64,000 nucleotides of DNA from Isochrysis galbana. Its lineage: Eukaryota; Haptophyta; Isochrysidales; Isochrysidaceae. The stretch covers positions 702,831 to 766,830 of the forward strand of contig CM030936.1 of NCBI GenBank assembly GCA_018136815.1, read 5' to 3'. Positions within the stretch are counted from its first letter, which is position 1. Every line of letters begins with the position of its first letter. Positions 10,287 through 22,184 of the stretch are shown here, in pieces. The notes beneath the pieces were generated by a model. That model was not told the origin of the DNA. It made no database searches and saw nothing but the letters and a program-made list of their open reading frames with translations. Both the position numbers and the translations under genes were made by a program.

Positions 10287-12888
10287 GTCCTCAAGACGCG
10301 ATACCGCCCCGCCGTATTACAAATTGAACGAGAGGAGAGACACAAATATCTCAGGTCCGTCCTCTCCCAGGGCGTTAGCATCAGCTCAAGAGTCGCAGTG
10401 AGCGCACGCGCTGCAGGGTATGCGACACGTGGGAAGACGTGCAATTTATCGTTGCGCTCCTCCTCAGTCGTGGAGTGATTTCATTGGTGGTATTTATGCC
10501 CGCGACAAACATCAGCAATCGATTTACGATGGCTCCTCAGTTCATCAGGTCAGTGGATCGATTCTTCTTCTTCTTATCGACCCACCGCTCTCATTCCACT
10601 TTCCACTTCCCACATATTACTATGTGTCTACGAAGCTCGCGTATTATTTAGCGCCCAATATGCCTTCATAATTTGATGCGCTTACTATACGTATAGTTGC
10701 GCCTGCATTGGGCTGCAGCTATCATACCGCAACACTTAACACGTACAGCAGTTGAAATTGTTTTGGGGGTGGAGGCGTGGCAAGACAACCTACTTTTACA
10801 AGCGTGGGGGTCAATGGGGACCTCGCGCCCCCCTCACTCCATGGCGGACACCCCCCGCGGTGGGCCCGTACAACTACCAACCTCAGCCCCTGCCCTTTGG
10901 CCTTTGGCAAGGGCTGGGCAATCATCATTCTGGTCCAGACCCCTATTGGGCGCGGGCCGCGATTCGCACTCCCACGCCCGAGTTGGGCCTGCCCTCGAGC
11001 TGACTGCCCCCCAGCTCCCTGGTCGCCAAGCATACAGCGGACAGGGGCCTGTGGGCGTCTCCCATGGCCAGCGAGGCGAGCGTGGGAGAGGCAGGGGCTG
11101 AGAGCCCTCGTTCGCCTCAGGACGTCGACATGGCGCCACCACCCTCGCCTCCCAAGCAGCCACAGATGCTGCCTGTAGTCCTGTTCCCTGCTGACAACCA
11201 GAGCCAGGACAAGATGCCCTGTTGCCCAACTCCCTCGCTTCGCCACCCAACCAAGGAAAAAAAAATCTTAAAAAAATAGCCGCTACATGCACGGCACGAG
11301 GCAGATTGCTGGCGCTACTCCCAACTACCCTCCCTTTCCTACCACTCCCCCTTTCCCCTCTCCCCGATTCCTTGCGTCTTATGTGGAAGACCGGGGGAGG
11401 GGAGGCCGCGCGCGCTGCTTCGACCAGGGGCGTGAGATAGGGGGGTGTGATTGGCGTAGTGGAGTGGCTGTGGCTGTGGATGTGGATTGGGACTCTAAAG
11501 ATTGTTGAGACAAGGAATGGGGCTCTCCAGGGGCGACCGTGCTCACGGAGGGCTGAGCACGGGGAGCACTGGGGCTGGAGGGAGGCATGGCACCGGCACT
11601 TACATAGTGTTCAGTATTTTCGATCCGGTAAAGGTAAAGGCGCCCCCCGCAACAAACACCTTCGCAAAATGATCACCCCCCTATATTCCGTCGACAGGAC
11701 TTTAACATGGAGATCTCGGACGCGGGATACCACCGATCGGCTGTTATAATCTCATCTTACTTACTTACATCTTAAGCTTATTTCGGGGCCGTTGTTTCAT
11801 GACACGCGATTTCCCCGAGATCCGTCCGCGCGATCGGGTGCCCGACCTTCATCTGGTGCCTAGAGCAGGGGAGACGTCACCCGCGGAGCACCCCATGCAC
11901 CCCACAGCGCGTGCACACGGCTGCCTTGGCCACAATAAAGTCCGCCCTGGGACCCCCCGACCCGCCCCTCGCAAGAATCTCCCGCGCTCGAACTCGACAA
12001 CGACCTCTGCATCCTCGACGCTGGGGCCGTCGGCGCGTGGCTGGCGAGCGCCAACCTCCAGGCCGCCCTCGCGGCGCTCCTCTGCTCGACAGCGGCGGAC
12101 GTTAGCGCTCGTGCTTTGGGGTGCGGCGGCTGCCGATTACGACGCGGCTTGGGGACGCTTCGCGCTTCGCGCTCTCATTGGCGTGGCTGGCTGGCTGGGC
12201 GGTTCCTAGCTATTTCAATATACAGCTTGGGCCGGGCACCGGGCTGATGACCAAGAACGGTCTCGCAGCGCGCCCGGTGTCGTTTTGAATTTGGGCTCTC
12301 CGAGAGAGTATTTAGGCCTGCGTTTTGCCGTTTTGGGGTTACGCTTCGTTGTGGGGGCTTCCGGGGGAGGGTCTGAGGCCCAAAGGGCATCGAATATGTG
12401 CTAGATGGGTGTTTTCCGGGGTTTCTACCGCTTTACTTTGGTGTATTTCCTCAATCCTAACTTTCTCATTTTTACACCCTTAGAAGTTGAATAATATTTG
12501 ACAGCCCTATCATCTTAGAGCCCCCATTTTTAACTTAAGGATCTCGCCCCCATTGAGTTACTGCTGGTGTCACCCCGCGGTTTCTGTATTCATCCACGAT
12601 TTAGACCACACTGAAGTCAGCCATCTCTCGAAAGAGAAATTGTTGCATTGTAGTACTCAGCGTAAAAAACAGATGCAAACAGCGCTCAGCCGATTGAGAG
12701 ACAACCGCAAATTTGCTCATGGGGACAGCATAGGGCAGCACTGAAGCGCTCTCTCTTTGGTGTGTTGCTAAGGGGGGAGTGCTGGGTCGGACGGGGCCAA
12801 GAAGGCCTCCGCGAAATCCTTCAAGTGTTTCTTGAATGCCGGTCCGGCACTATTGCCTTCGCCCGGCCGCCACGCGCGCCCTTGACAG
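10287..12888. repeat. intergenic repeat-rich region
   Basis: No supported gene. 10743-11265 is GC-rich with the word GGGAGAGGCAGG, shared with 15530-15620 and (inverted) 26500-26600. 11262-11450 is a copy of the GCACGGC-TGAGGCAGA family, also at 15748, 28175 and 34245. 11940-12200 holds the decayed frame described with the 4131-5098 region. 12543-12740 is an unremarkable short frame. Confidence 0.5.
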
Positions 12889-14204
12889 TCATGAAAAATC
12901 GCTGTGGATATAGTAGTAGATCTTTTGGATGAGATGAGCAGCGTGGAGACATGCGAGGTGCTCCTCCACATGTCTTTTGAAGTTGTCATGCTTGCGGGCC
13001 CGCTCGTCCGGGCAGAAGTTGTGCAAGTGGATGAGTGCGAGTCCCTGACAAGAGTCGTCGAGGCTTTTCGCGTGTTCAAACAAGGCGGGCCGCACGCTCG
13101 AGCACTGGACGAGATGGCTCCCGCTGTTTGACGCCAAATGGGACAGCTGAACATCACCTGGTGCGCTCGGCGGCTGCCCGGGACAATCCTTAGCTCTTGG
13201 AATCCCCAGCATCGCGACGAGTTCCCATGCCATAGGTTCTTCGTGGACGGAATTCCCGGGGACGTCATTTTTACCGATTTTGCGCACGATCTTTTGGCGA
13301 CCGAACGGCGGCGGATCAGAGCCCCTGAGCGCGCACATCACACTCTCGGGCTCACATGCGCCGTCGAACGGCACCCTCGCAATACCGAGGAGCTCCTTCA
13401 TACTGGGGATTAGGATCTTTCGGAGACATGCGTCATCGAGGGATTCTCAAACCGAGCTGTCCTCATCAGGCAAGCTGCTACTCCCGGCGTCCGCGCAATA
13501 GAAGCCAAGAACCGCCCCGGTGCTGCCTTTGGCGAGTTGGCGCTGTTGCAGAACTCGTCGCAGAATTGCTTGATGCCGATGTCTTTAAAAAAGGCGTCGC
13601 GCAGCGAGGGAGAGGTCGTGAGTGCTTCAAGTGCGCCCCAAATGGAGCGGGACGAAAGGCGGGTGTTAAGCAACTTGAGTAGGACAATGCATCCGCCAGC
13701 AGCGATGAGGTGTTGTTTGGCCCCATCATCCATACGCTTCACCGCATCGACGTACGTTTGCTGCTCCATCAGATTCATGTCTGCCTTATCACCTATATCA
13801 TTCACCCATCCAGGGAATTTGCGCTGGAAGTGATGGAAGGTAGTGCTGCCCCATTTTCCGTCGCGAATTTGGCACGCACGTCCACTCAAGCGCAGCACAA
13901 AGACGTTGGCGCTCTGCTGGGTATCCAAGTGGATCTGCTCCGTGCACTTGTACACGGCTAGATCAAAGGCGTACTCGGTGGCTTCGAAGTCTTCTTCTTC
14001 GTCTTCCACGTCCGTCTCGACCTCCTCCTTCTGTGCGGCCGCTTCCTCTTCTATAAGCCGCGCCAGAATGACCATCACGTCACGTGGTGGCGGTGGCGCG
14101 ATTGTGGTCTGCGGCACTGGGCAGGCGCGCGGCGGCTTTGGTCGTGGGGTGAAGGTTGATGGCTGTGGGTAGTGAGGTCGTTTGATGCCTCTAGTGGACT
14201 GCAT
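12889..14204 (-). CDS. unknown protein, possibly armadillo-like helical
   Basis: Proposed exons 14204-13453 and 13402-12889, 421 residues. The N-terminus is Pro-rich, then comes an acidic coiled stretch (EEVETDVEDEEED) and a helical region with ARM-like phrasing (IAAGGCIVLLKLLNTR, then SIWGALEALTTSPSLRDAFF). The join uses a 50-base intron whose donor GTTTGAG is weak but whose acceptor (CTAAT branch-like word, then CCCCAG) is good and phase-consistent; it could instead be a frameshift in a dying gene. A further frame change near 12890 leaves the C-terminus uncertain. I do not recognise the family. Upstream lies a long GA/CT microsatellite. Confidence 0.5.
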
Positions 14205-14599
14205 GGAGGGAGGGGAGGAGGGAGGGGGGAGGGAGGGAGAGGAGGGGGAATGGGAAGCCGAGACTCTTGGGTCTGGGGGGGTGAAAAGTGATAGATAAAA
14301 GAGAGAGAGTAGGGGAAGAAAGGATGGGGGGTGGAGATGGCGGGAGAGAGAAAGAGGGGGGGGGAGAGGGGGGGGGGGGGAAGGGCAGCAGAGGGGGAGG
14401 GGGAGGGTCTGTGGAAGAGAAGAAGGAGAGGCAAGATACCGGGAGAGAGGGGGGGAGAGAGAGAGAAGGGAGAGGGGGAGAGAGGGGGGGAGACAGAGAG
14501 AGCCGCGGCGTGGCCGGCCGGACGGAGAGAGAGAAAAGAGGAGAAGACTCTGGTTTCTCCCTCTCTTCCTCGCTCTCACTCTCTTCTTCTTCCTTTCTC

Positions 14600-14606
14600 C
14601 TAACCC

Positions 14607-14662
<56 letters not shown>
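14600..14662. repeat. (CT)n microsatellite
   Basis: About 55 bases of uninterrupted CT dinucleotide upstream (minus-strand sense) of the gene starting at 14204. Flanking GGGA/GAGA-rich sequence runs 14210-14560. Confidence 0.95.
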
Positions 14663-14665
<3 letters not shown>

Positions 14666-15229
14666 CCACCGCCGCGCACCACACTGCGCACACCGCACAC
14701 CGCGCATGGCGCTCGCGCGGTTCATTCACGTGCGCGCGGCGGTTCATTACGTACTCTGCCGGGTGCCTGTGCGCGCTGCGTGGGTGTGCGCGCCCCGGGA
14801 GAGAAGAGAGCTTTGTCAGGGACACGGGGTCGTCTTCTGTCTGGGGAGGTCCCAAAGAAAGGGAGGATTTTTTTTTGGGGGGGGGAGGAGGGAGGGAGGG
14901 AAGGGGGGTTAAACGGGGAGGGGGAGGATAAAGAGAGGGCGGGGGGGGGGGGGGGGCAAAGAGCTCTCCTCTCTCTTCTGTCCATTCGCTCGACCTGCAG
15001 CCAGACCCAAAAACAACCCCCCCCAACCTCTGGGAGTTGGCGCGTTGGCGCCTCTGAGGAGCTGGGTGGGGGCTGCTCGGCCAAGCACGCCAGAGGTCAG
15101 AGGCTAGGGGGCCGGTCCAGAGGCTCAGGTGGCGGTCGGACGATCGGCAGCCCGACACGGCGCAGCATCGGGCGGGCGTTGCGTTCCGTCCCTCGGCTCT
15201 CGAGATTCTCCATTTCTCTGCTTGCTCTC

Positions 15230-15498
15230 GATCTCGCCTCCGGCTTCCAGTGCCTGCCCATCAAGGGGGAGGGCAAGCCCATCACGGAGTTTTGCACTTC
15301 TGCACCCACCGCCAAAAGTACGAGTTTAATTACCTTCCGTTCGGCGTCCAGTCCGGCCCCTCCTACATGTGTCGTCTCATGGACGCGGTACTCCAGGGCC
15401 TCGCGTGGGAGATACGCATGCCGTACCGGGACGACATCGGGATTTTGTCGACAGGCACAAGCACCATGCACCATGCTCGAGCCCCTCTCCACCACTGA
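15230..15498 (+). pseudogene. Ty3/gypsy reverse transcriptase fragment
   Basis: The frame reads DLASGFQCLPIK, then (after a frameshift) THRQKYEFNYLPFG, PSYMCRLMDAVLQGL and PYRDDIGIL. These are the gypsy RT blocks up to the YxDD box, here YRDD. The frameshift is explained by an 8-base direct duplication of TGCACTTC. Nothing else of the element is present, so it is a relic. Confidence 0.85.
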
Positions 15499-15529
15499 GC
15501 CATAGACCACCAGAGTCGATAGGAAGGCA

Positions 15530-16716
15530 CCTAGGGACAGAGAGGCCAGCGAGGGAGAGGCAGGAGAGGCCAGGGGCTCAGCCCCAGCCTCCACTGCCCC
15601 TTGAGCTGGCCCAGCTGGCCCTCTGGGAGGACCCAAGGGTCCCCTCAGAGGGGGGCCATGGCGCGCGCAGGCATCGCACGCCCGTTAGGAGAACGAAGAG
15701 AATGACGAAAAAAGCACGACAAAAAAACGACACGATCTGACACACACACAAAAAATCTTCTTAAAATCCCCCGCTACATGTGCGGCGTGAGGCAGAGTGC
15801 TATTGAATCTCCCTACTTACTACCCAACCTTATTAACCCCCGTCAACCCCCTTCCCCTTCCCCAGTTCCCTCTTTAGCGGAGAAGCAGGTTCCGGGGAGG
15901 CCACGCGCGCTGCTTCGGCCGGGAGTCGGAGAGAAGGGAGCGGGAGACGGTGGCTCCTCCTTTGCTCTAACTTGGGCTCGCGATGTGACACACAAAAAAG
16001 GTAATACTCACGCCTGTTTACGATAGCGCTGTTTACAGGTCGAAACCTCGCGGGACACACGAATGCCGCGAAAGCGCGGCGATGGTTGAAAAAAGAACGC
16101 GAGAAGAGGGGGCCGAGACCTCCCAGGGGCACGAAGTGTCACACGCAACAGGCGTTTATGTTTGTTTTGCCACAGGAACACCACACCAGCAGGTCTGCCC
16201 CAGCCAACCCCCCTGCACTTGGCCCGTTGTAGTGCACGCCAACCCCCCCCCCCCCCCGATACCAAAAACATATGAATGAAGGGGGTGGTGTAAGGGAGTG
16301 AGTGTACTGGGGTATAGGCGATGTCATGAGTGAGTACCGTGAGTACGTGGACCCGTATAGCTAGCGTGAGTATCCCGAATCTTCAGATGTTTTGCATTAT
16401 ATTATTGATTTTGATTTGAGTGGACATCAACATTAAATCGACACCGACTGGCGCACTACATCAATTGCAAATGGTTACATTCAGAAGTGATTCGGCGCTT
16501 GCACGAGGCTAAGGGTCACGGCACGTCGATGGAACTACCGCGAGACACACGAGAAGAACGCGCATGGCGGAGGCGTCCACGTGGAGCAATTGTGTCATCA
16601 GGCAATGTTTCGCCGTAAGCACGCACAACCTACATGAACGAGTCGTCCCGATTGTATGAGCTGGCGATGGTCATAGGAATAGATGAATATCGATGGGGAA
16701 AAATCAGCGTCCAGAA
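15530..16716. repeat. dispersed repeats, no gene
   Basis: 15530-15660 repeats the GGGAGAGGCAGG family. 15748-16390 is the longest copy of the GCGGCGTGAGGCAGAGTGC family, ending near GAGTACGTGG...CTAGC...ATCTTCAG as at 28450-28530. 16400-16716 is unique-looking with no frame I can support. Confidence 0.5.
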
Positions 16717-19700
16717 TCATGGCTGTGTGAATTGGCGTGGCACACAAAGCGCGACCGTCGAGACGGTATAAAAATACTTTACAGATCGTACCTGTGTGAA
16801 CGTAGAATTAGCGAAGATATCTACGAATTCGTACTGTGATACCTCACCATTTCCATCTACGTCCATCAAGCTCATTGCATGCTTCACCTGTAAAGCACGC
16901 CAATTGGCACGACATACGTTTGCGTGAGATGAACAGGCATCCTAACATTTGCACGCGAGTAGCATTTCTTGCTTGCCGTCCAATGCAGAAAGACAACAAG
17001 TTTTGCTTGCCATCGAGCGACTAGAAACTGGCCAAGGCGACCATGGTAGCAACGCACCTCCGTCTCCTCGACGTTTCGATGACCACGCATTCTCTCTGAT
17101 AGATCCATCATCAGAAGTTTGAGCTCATCTTCCTCCAAGTAGCCCGAGCCATCTGAGTCGTAGCCTCGGAAAAGCTCCAATGCCTGCATCCAAGGAGGTC
17201 CGAGTACGACCCGGTGGGGCAGCAGGTGAATCCATGAAGGGGTGATACAGGGGAAGAGGGGCGCTGGGAAGGCGGGGGGGGGGGGGGGGCGATGTTGGGG
17301 GTACGAGGAGGCCGACCTTGGGGGGGGGGGGGGGGGGGGAAGGGGGGGGATGCGAAAGCTGACGACTCGATGAAGCATCGATACCTGCTCTTGACTTAGT
17401 ACAGATTCAGACTGGTAGAGAAGAAGCGCGCCGCCCTTATTTTGCTCGTGTGACGCCACAGAACGAACAAGATATTCATGAGAGCTCATTTCGATCTGAG
17501 ATGAACAAGGCATAAGGAGAGGCGTCGCCAGACGAATACACGAGGCAGATGCGACCACCACTGGCTGCGTGTGCGGTTTGGCGACCTCGCGACAACCCAT
17601 GCCTGCTTGCGCAGCCTAACGCCCTCAGACAGTTGCGCAAGCCTGGCTGATCCAAAATCTCACCAGCCGTGAAAGGGTGCGGTCGAAGGCGAAGGCTTCA
17701 TCTGACGTGTCGGGAACGTATGTGGCGGTCCCAATGAGGTCGCCGTGCGCGGCAGTGACGTCGCCGGCATCACCCTCAGCGAGATACAACTTCTCCATGG
17801 GCACCTAGGATAGCGTAGGGATGATACTTTGTGGCGACCTTGGGCAGCCATGTGCTTGCTTTTGGTGTCCACCATATACATGAAGGAGTCTGGCCACACC
17901 TGCGCGGAGACGATCAAACGAACCTTCTTGTCGTAGAACGCGTCGACGAGTGTAATCAGCCGACGCACCTGTATACATTCGCGTAGGGGGATTGAATGCC
18001 GGCGAACAAATGGTTGCTTAGGGCATAGCATAGCAGTTCGAGGCAACTGCTTCAAAAATCTGATGCGCTTGTCGCTTACTCTATTAATGTCATTCCGTGT
18101 GAGTTGAGGCACGTCCTCTACGAACACAGTGTGGAAGGCAGAGGCAATGCCCAAATAATCCTCCGCGCCGAGTGGCCGGCCACAAAGCTCATCAAACTTG
18201 AACCGGGCAATAGCTGCATGCGATGCCGCCCGCGGTACAGTCACCGTACGGCCCCGGAGAGCGAGTGCGAGTGATGTGGTGTGACCACCTTTGCTGAGCT
18301 CGATGAAAAACTCGTCGATCTGCCATCAGAGGTAGTGGAGGGAGCAATTGCGTGACAAAACAAGCTGTAATATCCGGAACCTTGAGCTCGACTGCTCGGA
18401 ACTTGCAGTGATCTGTCAAGGTGCGGCACACTCTATGGATCTCGCAAGCGCTCCATTTGCCTGCTTTGCAGTCTCTTCGCCCAAAGGCGTCAAATATGTG
18501 CGCCTTCCTCGTGAGACCTCGGCGAGCATCCGGTAATCTGTGGTCGACTCGAGATCGTGGCACTCGCACCTGCACCACGGTTTCGGGAGTGAACACTCAC
18601 GGGTGTCGGCACGGTGGACGGGGCCAACGCACATTGATCATTGAGTGCCACGAATCAGCCCCGCCTCACCGTGCCTTGAGATCGTCTATAAACGGAAGAA
18701 ATAGTGGGCGCTGGAGCCCATTGAGATAAAGTTGGTCAGGAGGACGATTGGATGTGGCGACCATCACCAAGCCGTACGCAAAGAGCCTGCGGAAAAGCCG
18801 ACGCATGACCAGCGCGTCGGCTACATCCGTCACCTGTACAAGCGAGGGAAGGAGAAACGTGTGGCAATGCCGCTGTACCCTCACATTTGAATCGATTCAT
18901 AGCTGGGCAAGCATTTGCAAGAGCCAAAAAGAGACAGAAGTTGGCAAGGGGATGTGGATCGATCTGGTGGACCTGAAACTCGTCAAAGCATAGAAGCGTC
19001 GTCGACGATGCGATGCCGTGCGCAACCAGTGGTACCGGGTCGCCGGAATCCGGCGCCTTTGTGCGAATTTCGTGCATTCTTCGGTGCACATCAAGCATAA
19101 ACTCATTGAAGTGCATGCGGCGCTTCCTACAAACAAAAACCGAGCATGGTGTAGTGATTCCGATTCGGCGCGCCGACTCTTGCAGCTCGGCAACACCGTG
19201 ACAAGATGCAAACTAGCAGGAGTGGTCCATGACTTAAGCTGGAAGCATGCGCTTGCAGCTCGGCAACACTGTGACAAGATGCAAACTAGCATGAGTGGCC
19301 CATGACTTAAGCTGGAAGCATGCGTGCCAATGCCCTTCAGGACCAGCACACAGCCATCCGGTTAGAAAAATGACATGGGAAATGGAGCTTCCCGAGGCGT
19401 CGTACTTGGCATCTGGCACCGCCGCGCAAGCAAAGAAGGTGTCCATAAGCAGGGTCTTGCCGCAGCCGACACCGCCATACATATATAGTCCTAATGGCGC
19501 CTTGACGCCATCCAGTGTCGGCTCCACGCTAGCCTTGGCCTTGTTCTCACCCGCATCACGGCTGAAGAGCGAGGTGAGCAAGCTCCACAGCCCTCCAGCG
19601 CTGTCGCTGTCGCCGAGGCCACCCTTGGCATCGACACCGGTGTAAGCGGTACCGCCAGCCACTGGCTGGCCGTACGCGTCGAACTGCGGCCCGCGCCACT

Positions 19701-19935
19701 GCTTGGCGCCTGAGGGCGCAGGCGGTGGCTCAAGCGGTGGCGGCGTAAAGTGACGAAGCTCTGCCGCCAGCCGATCCAGCTTGGTGAGCGCAGCCATCTG
19801 CTTAGCATCGTGGCGCAGGATGCCGGCGTCGATTCCTTCCTTCACCACGCGCAGCGGGCTCAGTCCTGGCGCCGGCTGCAGTCCCGGGGGAAGCGCTGTT
19901 GAGAGCAGCCGGCGCCGCGCGCCACACGACGCCAT
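16717..19935 (-). CDS. AFG1/LACE1-type mitochondrial ATPase with C-terminal EF-hand pair
   Basis: Eleven exons (minus): 19935-19406, 19126-18973, 18833-18670, 18569-18461, 18319-18080, 17968-17900, 17804-17664, 17495-17385, 17183-17058, 16887-16792, 16722-16717; 581 residues. AFG1 is a AAA-type ATPase of the mitochondrial inner membrane involved in protein quality control. Walker A GGVGCGKT lies at 154-161, Walker B CFDEFQ at 223-228, then [44 protein letters not shown], and [19 protein letters not shown], as expected at the AFG1 C-terminus. Instead of stopping, two in-phase exons add EF-hand loops [12 protein letters not shown] (515-526) and [12 protein letters not shown] (557-568), both with full ligand sets. 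The N-terminus is Arg/Ser-rich, fitting a mitochondrial presequence. Exon 4 ends CAG|GCAAAT, an apparent GC-AG intron chosen because it restores the family spacing. If the last intron is retained, the same stop is reached. Confidence 0.85.
19179..19324. repeat. 73-base tandem duplication inside intron 1 of the AFG1-like gene
   Basis: 19179-19251 and 19252-19324 differ at a few bases. The duplication is wholly intronic between exons 1 and 2, so it does not alter the protein. Confidence 0.9.
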
Positions 19936-20339
19936 GCCGCGCCCGGCGGGTCGGGGGTAGGGGAAATGGGAGAGGAAATGGCCGGAGTACTCCGGGGGTA
20001 GCCAACTCCTAGCACCTTTGTCCTTCCCCCCGGTATTATCCTTACCTTGGCTCGGGCGGGGCGGTGCAGGAGGGAGACAGAGGAAGGAGACAGAGGAAGG
20101 GTGGAGCGAGGAACGAGGGAGAAGCCCGGTGGTCGGGTCGCAAAGGGGTAGAGGCAGTTTAACAGTTGAAGCGGCGCTGGGGTCGGGCGGGGGCGGTGGG
20201 CGGCGCTGAGGTTGGGCGGCGGCGGCGCTGGCGGGCGTTGGCGGGCGCCGAGTGGAGGCCTCTGAGCTGTGCGGAGGAGAACGTGCCGTAGGTCGAAAAT
20301 AACGTTTAAGCCCTTCATTTGTCATTTGTGGCTTATAGG

Positions 20340-20760
20340 AATAAGTAAGGGTGTACTATGGCCAGGATGGGGGTAAGGTGTCGTTCCGTCAATTGTGGGA
20401 CATCAGACATCAGTCGAATTGAGCGATCGAATGTCGAATGTCCACAGTTGTATCTTCCCTATGGAATCGTCCCTCTGGTGGTTTGTGGCTGGTGTGGCTG
20501 TGAGTTGTGTTGGGGGTGTGTTGCATGCTGGCTGGTGTCAGCATGGAGGCTTTGCCCATGTCGTTCATGGTGATGCGCGGGCGCGGCCCGCCGGCTCCTG
20601 TGCCCACCTGACTGGGAGGGTCGTCCTGGCGCGGTCGCTTCGGCGACAGCGGCGTGTCCGTGAGCTCTTCGTCCATCATGGCGAGGGCAGCGGCAGCGAG
20701 AGCGGGCGGCGGCGCGCGCTCCATGACCCTATCGTTTTAACGATAGTTGTCTACATGGAG
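20340..20760 (-). repeat. MERA-module repeat, copy 2, with short frame
   Basis: Reading leftward from the palindrome ATCGTTTTAACGAT (20731-20744), ATGGAG opens a 104-codon frame ending near 20410 (start MERAPPPALAAAALAMMDEE, Pro/Ser-rich, no known domain). Rightward from the same palindrome another ATGGAG opens a 48-codon frame (MENKKAVLARV) ending near 20900. 20370-20450 carries the CGTTCCGTCAA word shared with other repeats. Likely a transposable-element end, not a host gene. Confidence 0.5.
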
Positions 20761-20899
20761 AACAAGAAGGCCGTCCTCGCACGCGTCACGGACCTCGCCA
20801 CCCAAGATCAGCCAAGCGACATTGTCGCCTGCCAGCAAAACGACATCGAGGAAGAGGGATGTGAGAAAAAGACGACGAAGATGAAAACTCAGCCCGCGT

Positions 20900-22184
20900 A
20901 GCTGGGGGTTACCGCGTGTGTTGAGAGGTGGGGGAACGTGATAGCTTTGTACTCATCATCTTCGTAATAATAATATTATTGTGGCTACCCAAAAAAGAAA
21001 ACAAGCACATATGGATGACAAAAAAATATCTGGCCCTCCTTTGACGGAACGCGACTTTACCAAATGAAGGCAGACCAGGCACTGGCTCGATGGCTCGACG
21101 GCTCGACGTCGACACAGAGACAAGGAATGCGATTCTCGAGCAGATCGGGGCGCGACCTCGCGGAGGTGAAGGGCGCCTTCCCCCCCGACGCAACAAAAAA
21201 AGAGGTTAGGGCTTACACAACACAACACCTTTACCTTTACCCCATTCAGCACCACTCAGCTCCACCTGCTACCAACACACGCACACACGCAGGCAGGGTG
21301 GAGGGTGGATGGAGTGGAGAGCGGCGGCGAGCGGCGGAGGAGGATCCTTGCGTCCTTGCCGCGGGGGGGGGGGGGTGAGCGTTGCTGCGCGGTGGGCCCG
21401 AAGCGCGAAAAGGCCCAAGCCGTCTGAAAGGGCGAGTCGACCTCATAAGTCATAATCGGCCGTTGTGCTGTCGATAGCGCCCTCTGCCATGGCAGCGGTG
21501 GTGAATTCTCCCGCGACCGGAGAATTGTCGACGGCGCCGTCGAGGGCCGTCATCTTGAAGTCAAGGCGGTGCGTGGGTCCCGCCACCCAGTCGTAGACTG
21601 TAGACTGGCCTCTTCCTCTTCCGCACTTCAAACGAAGGGAGGAGGTCTCAAAAATAATGTGGCCGTGAATGCAACAAAATGACGTCCGATACCCTCTTGG
21701 TTGAACACCTCTCACTCTCGACTCTCGACAAATCGAGAGTAATCGTGCGTTGACAAAGGCTAGCAGCCAGCAACCAGGCGCCAGGCCATGGAGCTATGCA
21801 ATCGCCTTATTGAAGAGGGAAATATTGTGAAATCAGCAGCAAGAACGGTTGATATTATTAACAAATGCAACTTGGAAATTGCTCGATTACAACGAGAAAA
21901 ATTGGAGCTCTAATCTCTCCCAACTCCCAACGCACTTACTTTAGCTACTTGCGAACGTGTGCATTTGTCTTGTGTCCAGTTTCACAGCGTCTATATCGAG
22001 CATTCACAGACGACACAGAAGGTGTCGCGCTCTCATCATCTCATCATCTCATCATCTCATCATGGTGGGATTAGTAGCCCCGGGAATGCGTCTGCTGCAA
22101 GTCGGCAGCGAGGAGCGAGGAGGGCGTGGGGTCTCCTCGGCCGCCATTCCTTGTGCCTCCGCCTGCGGTGTTCCCCCGCTTCGG
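20900..22184. repeat. repeat-rich intergenic region
   Basis: 20950-21060 is an inverted relative of 41905-42035 (shared TTGACGGAACGCGAC and the GAAGA...GTACTC stretch). 21440-21715 has an open minus frame with no recognised domain. 22035-22064 is a CATCATCTCAT microsatellite just before the FkbM gene. Confidence 0.5.

Noticed and set aside
14288-15505. 405-codon Arg/Gly/Glu-rich plus-strand frame
   Set aside because: It is translation of GGGA/GAGA and CT repeats, antisense to the 5' region of the minus-strand gene, ending in the gypsy relic in the wrong frame.
16243-16258. G/C homopolymer runs (also 17277, 17322, 46054, 63818) as regulatory quadruplex sites
   Set aside because: Homopolymers of this kind are frequent here and may be assembly-length artefacts; no positional pattern supports a function.
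19936-20325. N-terminal extension of the AFG1-like frame to 20325
   Set aside because: Pro/Ser-rich text without conservation; the ATG at 19935 gives a proper Arg/Ser-rich mitochondrial presequence.
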